From NCBI RefSeq assembly GCF_000737715.1, contig NZ_JPRN01000003.1, positions 310,001 to 374,000 on the forward strand: a DNA stretch of 64,000 nucleotides. Direction: 5' to 3'. Position numbers and translations under genes: made by a program. Under the pieces are notes generated by a model, which was given only the letters and a program-made list of their open reading frames with translations, was not told the origin of the DNA and did no database searches. Positions 62,776 to 64,000 of the stretch are shown here, one piece after another. Every line of letters starts with the position of its first letter. The first letter of the stretch is position 1. This DNA comes from Chryseobacterium sp. JM1 (lineage in GTDB: Bacteria > Bacteroidota > Bacteroidia > Flavobacteriales > Weeksellaceae).

Positions 62776-64000
62776 ATGCAAAACATTAGAAATATTGCGA
62801 TTATCGCACACGTTGACCACGGGAAGACGACTTTGGTTGACAAGATTATTCATGCTACAAACATTTTCAGAGAAAATCAGGAAAGTGGAGAATTAATAAT
62901 GGATAACAATGACCTTGAAAGAGAAAGAGGTATTACGATCTTATCCAAAAATATTTCTGTTACCTATAAAGACACAAAAATTAACGTAATTGACACTCCC
63001 GGTCACGCCGATTTCGGTGGGGAAGTGGAAAGAGTTTTAAAAATGGCTGATGGAGTTATTTTGTTGGTGGATGCCTTTGAAGGGCCAATGCCTCAGACAA
63101 GATTCGTACTTCAGAAAGCTTTGGAATTAGGACTTAGACCATTGGTAGTAATCAATAAAGTAGATAAGCCAAACTGTCGTCCTGAAGAAGTTCATGACCA
63201 GGTATTTGACTTATTCTTTAACCTTGAAGCTACTGAAGAGCAGCTTGATTTCCCAACATTCTACGGTTCTTCAAAACAAGGATGGTTCAACACTTCATTA
63301 GAGCAGACTGAAGATATTCTTCCATTATTGGATGGTATCCTTCAATATGTTCCTGAACCTAAAGTAGAGGAAGGAAACTTACAGATGCAAATCGTTTCTC
63401 TTGACTTTTCTTCTTTCTTAGGAAGGATTGCAATCGGAAAAGTGATCAGAGGTGAGATCAAAGAATCTCAGTGGATCGGTTTAGCTCAGGCTGACGGTAA
63501 AGTATTGAAAGGAAAAGTAAAAGAGCTTTACGTTTTTGAAGGTTTAGGAAAGAAAAAAGTGACAGAAGTAAAAGCAGGTGATATCTGTGCTGTTGTAGGT
63601 TTTGACGCTTTCCAGATCGGTGATTCATTCGTAGATCTTGAAAACCCTGAACCATTGCCAAGAACTGCAATTGATGAACCTACATTGAACATGACGTTCT
63701 CTATCAACAATTCACCTTTCTTCGGTAAAGACGGTAAATATGTTACTTCTAACCACCTGAAAGAAAGATTAACAAAAGAATTAGAGAAAAACTTAGCATT
63801 AAGAGTTGAACAAACTGATGATGCCAACACATTCCTTGTATTCGGTAGAGGTATTCTTCACTTGTCAGTTTTGATCGAAACAATGAGAAGAGAAGGGTAT
63901 GAAATGACAATTGGTCAGCCACAGGTTATCCTTAGAGAAATCGACGGAGAAAAATGTGAGCCTTATGAATCTTTAGTAGTAGACGTTCCTGAAGAATTTG
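62776..64000 (+). CDS. typA: Ribosome-associated GTPase TypA/BipA, 3' end outside window
   Basis: About 408 codons visible. Translation-factor GTPase with AHVDHGKTTLVDKI (G1), RERGITI (G2), DTPGHADFGGEVERV (G3) and NKVDKP (G4), then the EF-G-like domains II and III. The spacing and the segment MPQTRFVLQKALELGL fit BipA rather than LepA. BipA binds ribosomes during stress and growth at low temperature. It runs off the end of the window. Confidence 0.97.
   Translation, partial: MQNIRNIAIIAHVDHGKTTLVDKIIHATNIFRENQESGELIMDNNDLERERGITILSKNISVTYKDTKINVIDTPGHADFGGEVERVLKMADGVILLVDAFEGPMPQTRFVLQKALELGLRPLVVINKVDKPNCRPEEVHDQVFDLFFNLEATEEQLDFPTFYGSSKQGWFNTSLEQTEDILPLLDGILQYVPEPKVEEGNLQMQIVSLDFSSFLGRIAIGKVIRGEIKESQWIGLAQADGKVLKGKVKELYVFEGLGKKKVTEVKAGDICAVVGFDAFQIGDSFVDLENPEPLPRTAIDEPTLNMTFSINNSPFFGKDGKYVTSNHLKERLTKELEKNLALRVEQTDDANTFLVFGRGILHLSVLIETMRREGYEMTIGQPQVILREIDGEKCEPYESLVVDVPEEF

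Overview
The window looks like a chromosomal segment of a Chryseobacterium-like member of the Flavobacteriia (Bacteroidota). The grounds are AT-rich DNA, Bacteroidota-type promoter boxes (TAnnTTTG) just upstream of many starts, few Shine-Dalgarno sites, a typical gene repertoire (Tex, YceI lipoprotein, TypA, GlxA and AraC regulators, TonB-dependent receptor, a 58-aa histone-H1-like protein), and a type II-C CRISPR-Cas9 locus with a 47-nt repeat. No rRNA, tRNA or complete insertion sequence was seen. The genus is inferred from recall of these features, not from a search.

Layout. 0-6.3 kb: two large adjacent proteins of unknown function; the first is cut by the window edge. 6.6-10.3 kb: the oxidative pentose phosphate operon gnd-zwf-pgl, closed by a strong terminator. 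10.5-16.1 kb: nicotinamidase, an exported Rid-family protein, a GlxA-type regulator divergent from an SDR-like protein without the YxxxK pair, a PEP mutase-family enzyme and small proteins. 16.5-22.9 kb: an S41 peptidase, a large AsmA-like protein, a VOC protein flanked by copies of a degenerate repeat, and a TetR regulator whose operator overlaps a divergent promoter for a short unannotated transcript. 22.9-24.5 kb: a 510-aa protein of uncertain function.

25.2-32.2 kb is the most unusual part. Five co-directional, tightly packed genes encode an EAD11-like domain fused to a trypsin-like protease, a metal-dependent amidohydrolase, an orphan 248-aa protein, an EAD11-like domain fused to a STAND-like NTPase with a broken Walker A motif, and an 898-aa STAND NTPase with intact Walker motifs and a helical C-terminus. 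The two EAD-like domains share a near-identical motif. The arrangement suggests an NTPase-gated proteolytic conflict (defence) system, with the EADs pairing protease and sensor.

32.6-41.7 kb: a small lipoprotein, a LytS/LytTR two-component pair, an MFS drug exporter with its AraC-type regulator, a MocR-type regulator with twin operator sites divergent from a GNAT protein, and an M1-type metallopeptidase. 41.9-48.4 kb: a metal-associated operon with a Cys/His-rich small protein, ABC ATPase, TonB-dependent receptor and two ABC-2 permeases. 48.7-55.6 kb: the H1-like protein, an M28 peptidase, a beta-helix protein, a HAD phosphatase and Tex. 55.6-61.4 kb: a type II-C CRISPR system with tracrRNA (minus strand), cas9 (1412 aa), cas1, cas2 and a minimal array of one intact repeat, one 30-nt spacer and one eroded repeat. 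61.5-64 kb: a YceI lipoprotein, a DUF1294 membrane protein with a probably leaderless transcript, and typA running off the end.

A family of low-complexity intergenic sequences recurs between genes, mostly where genes converge.
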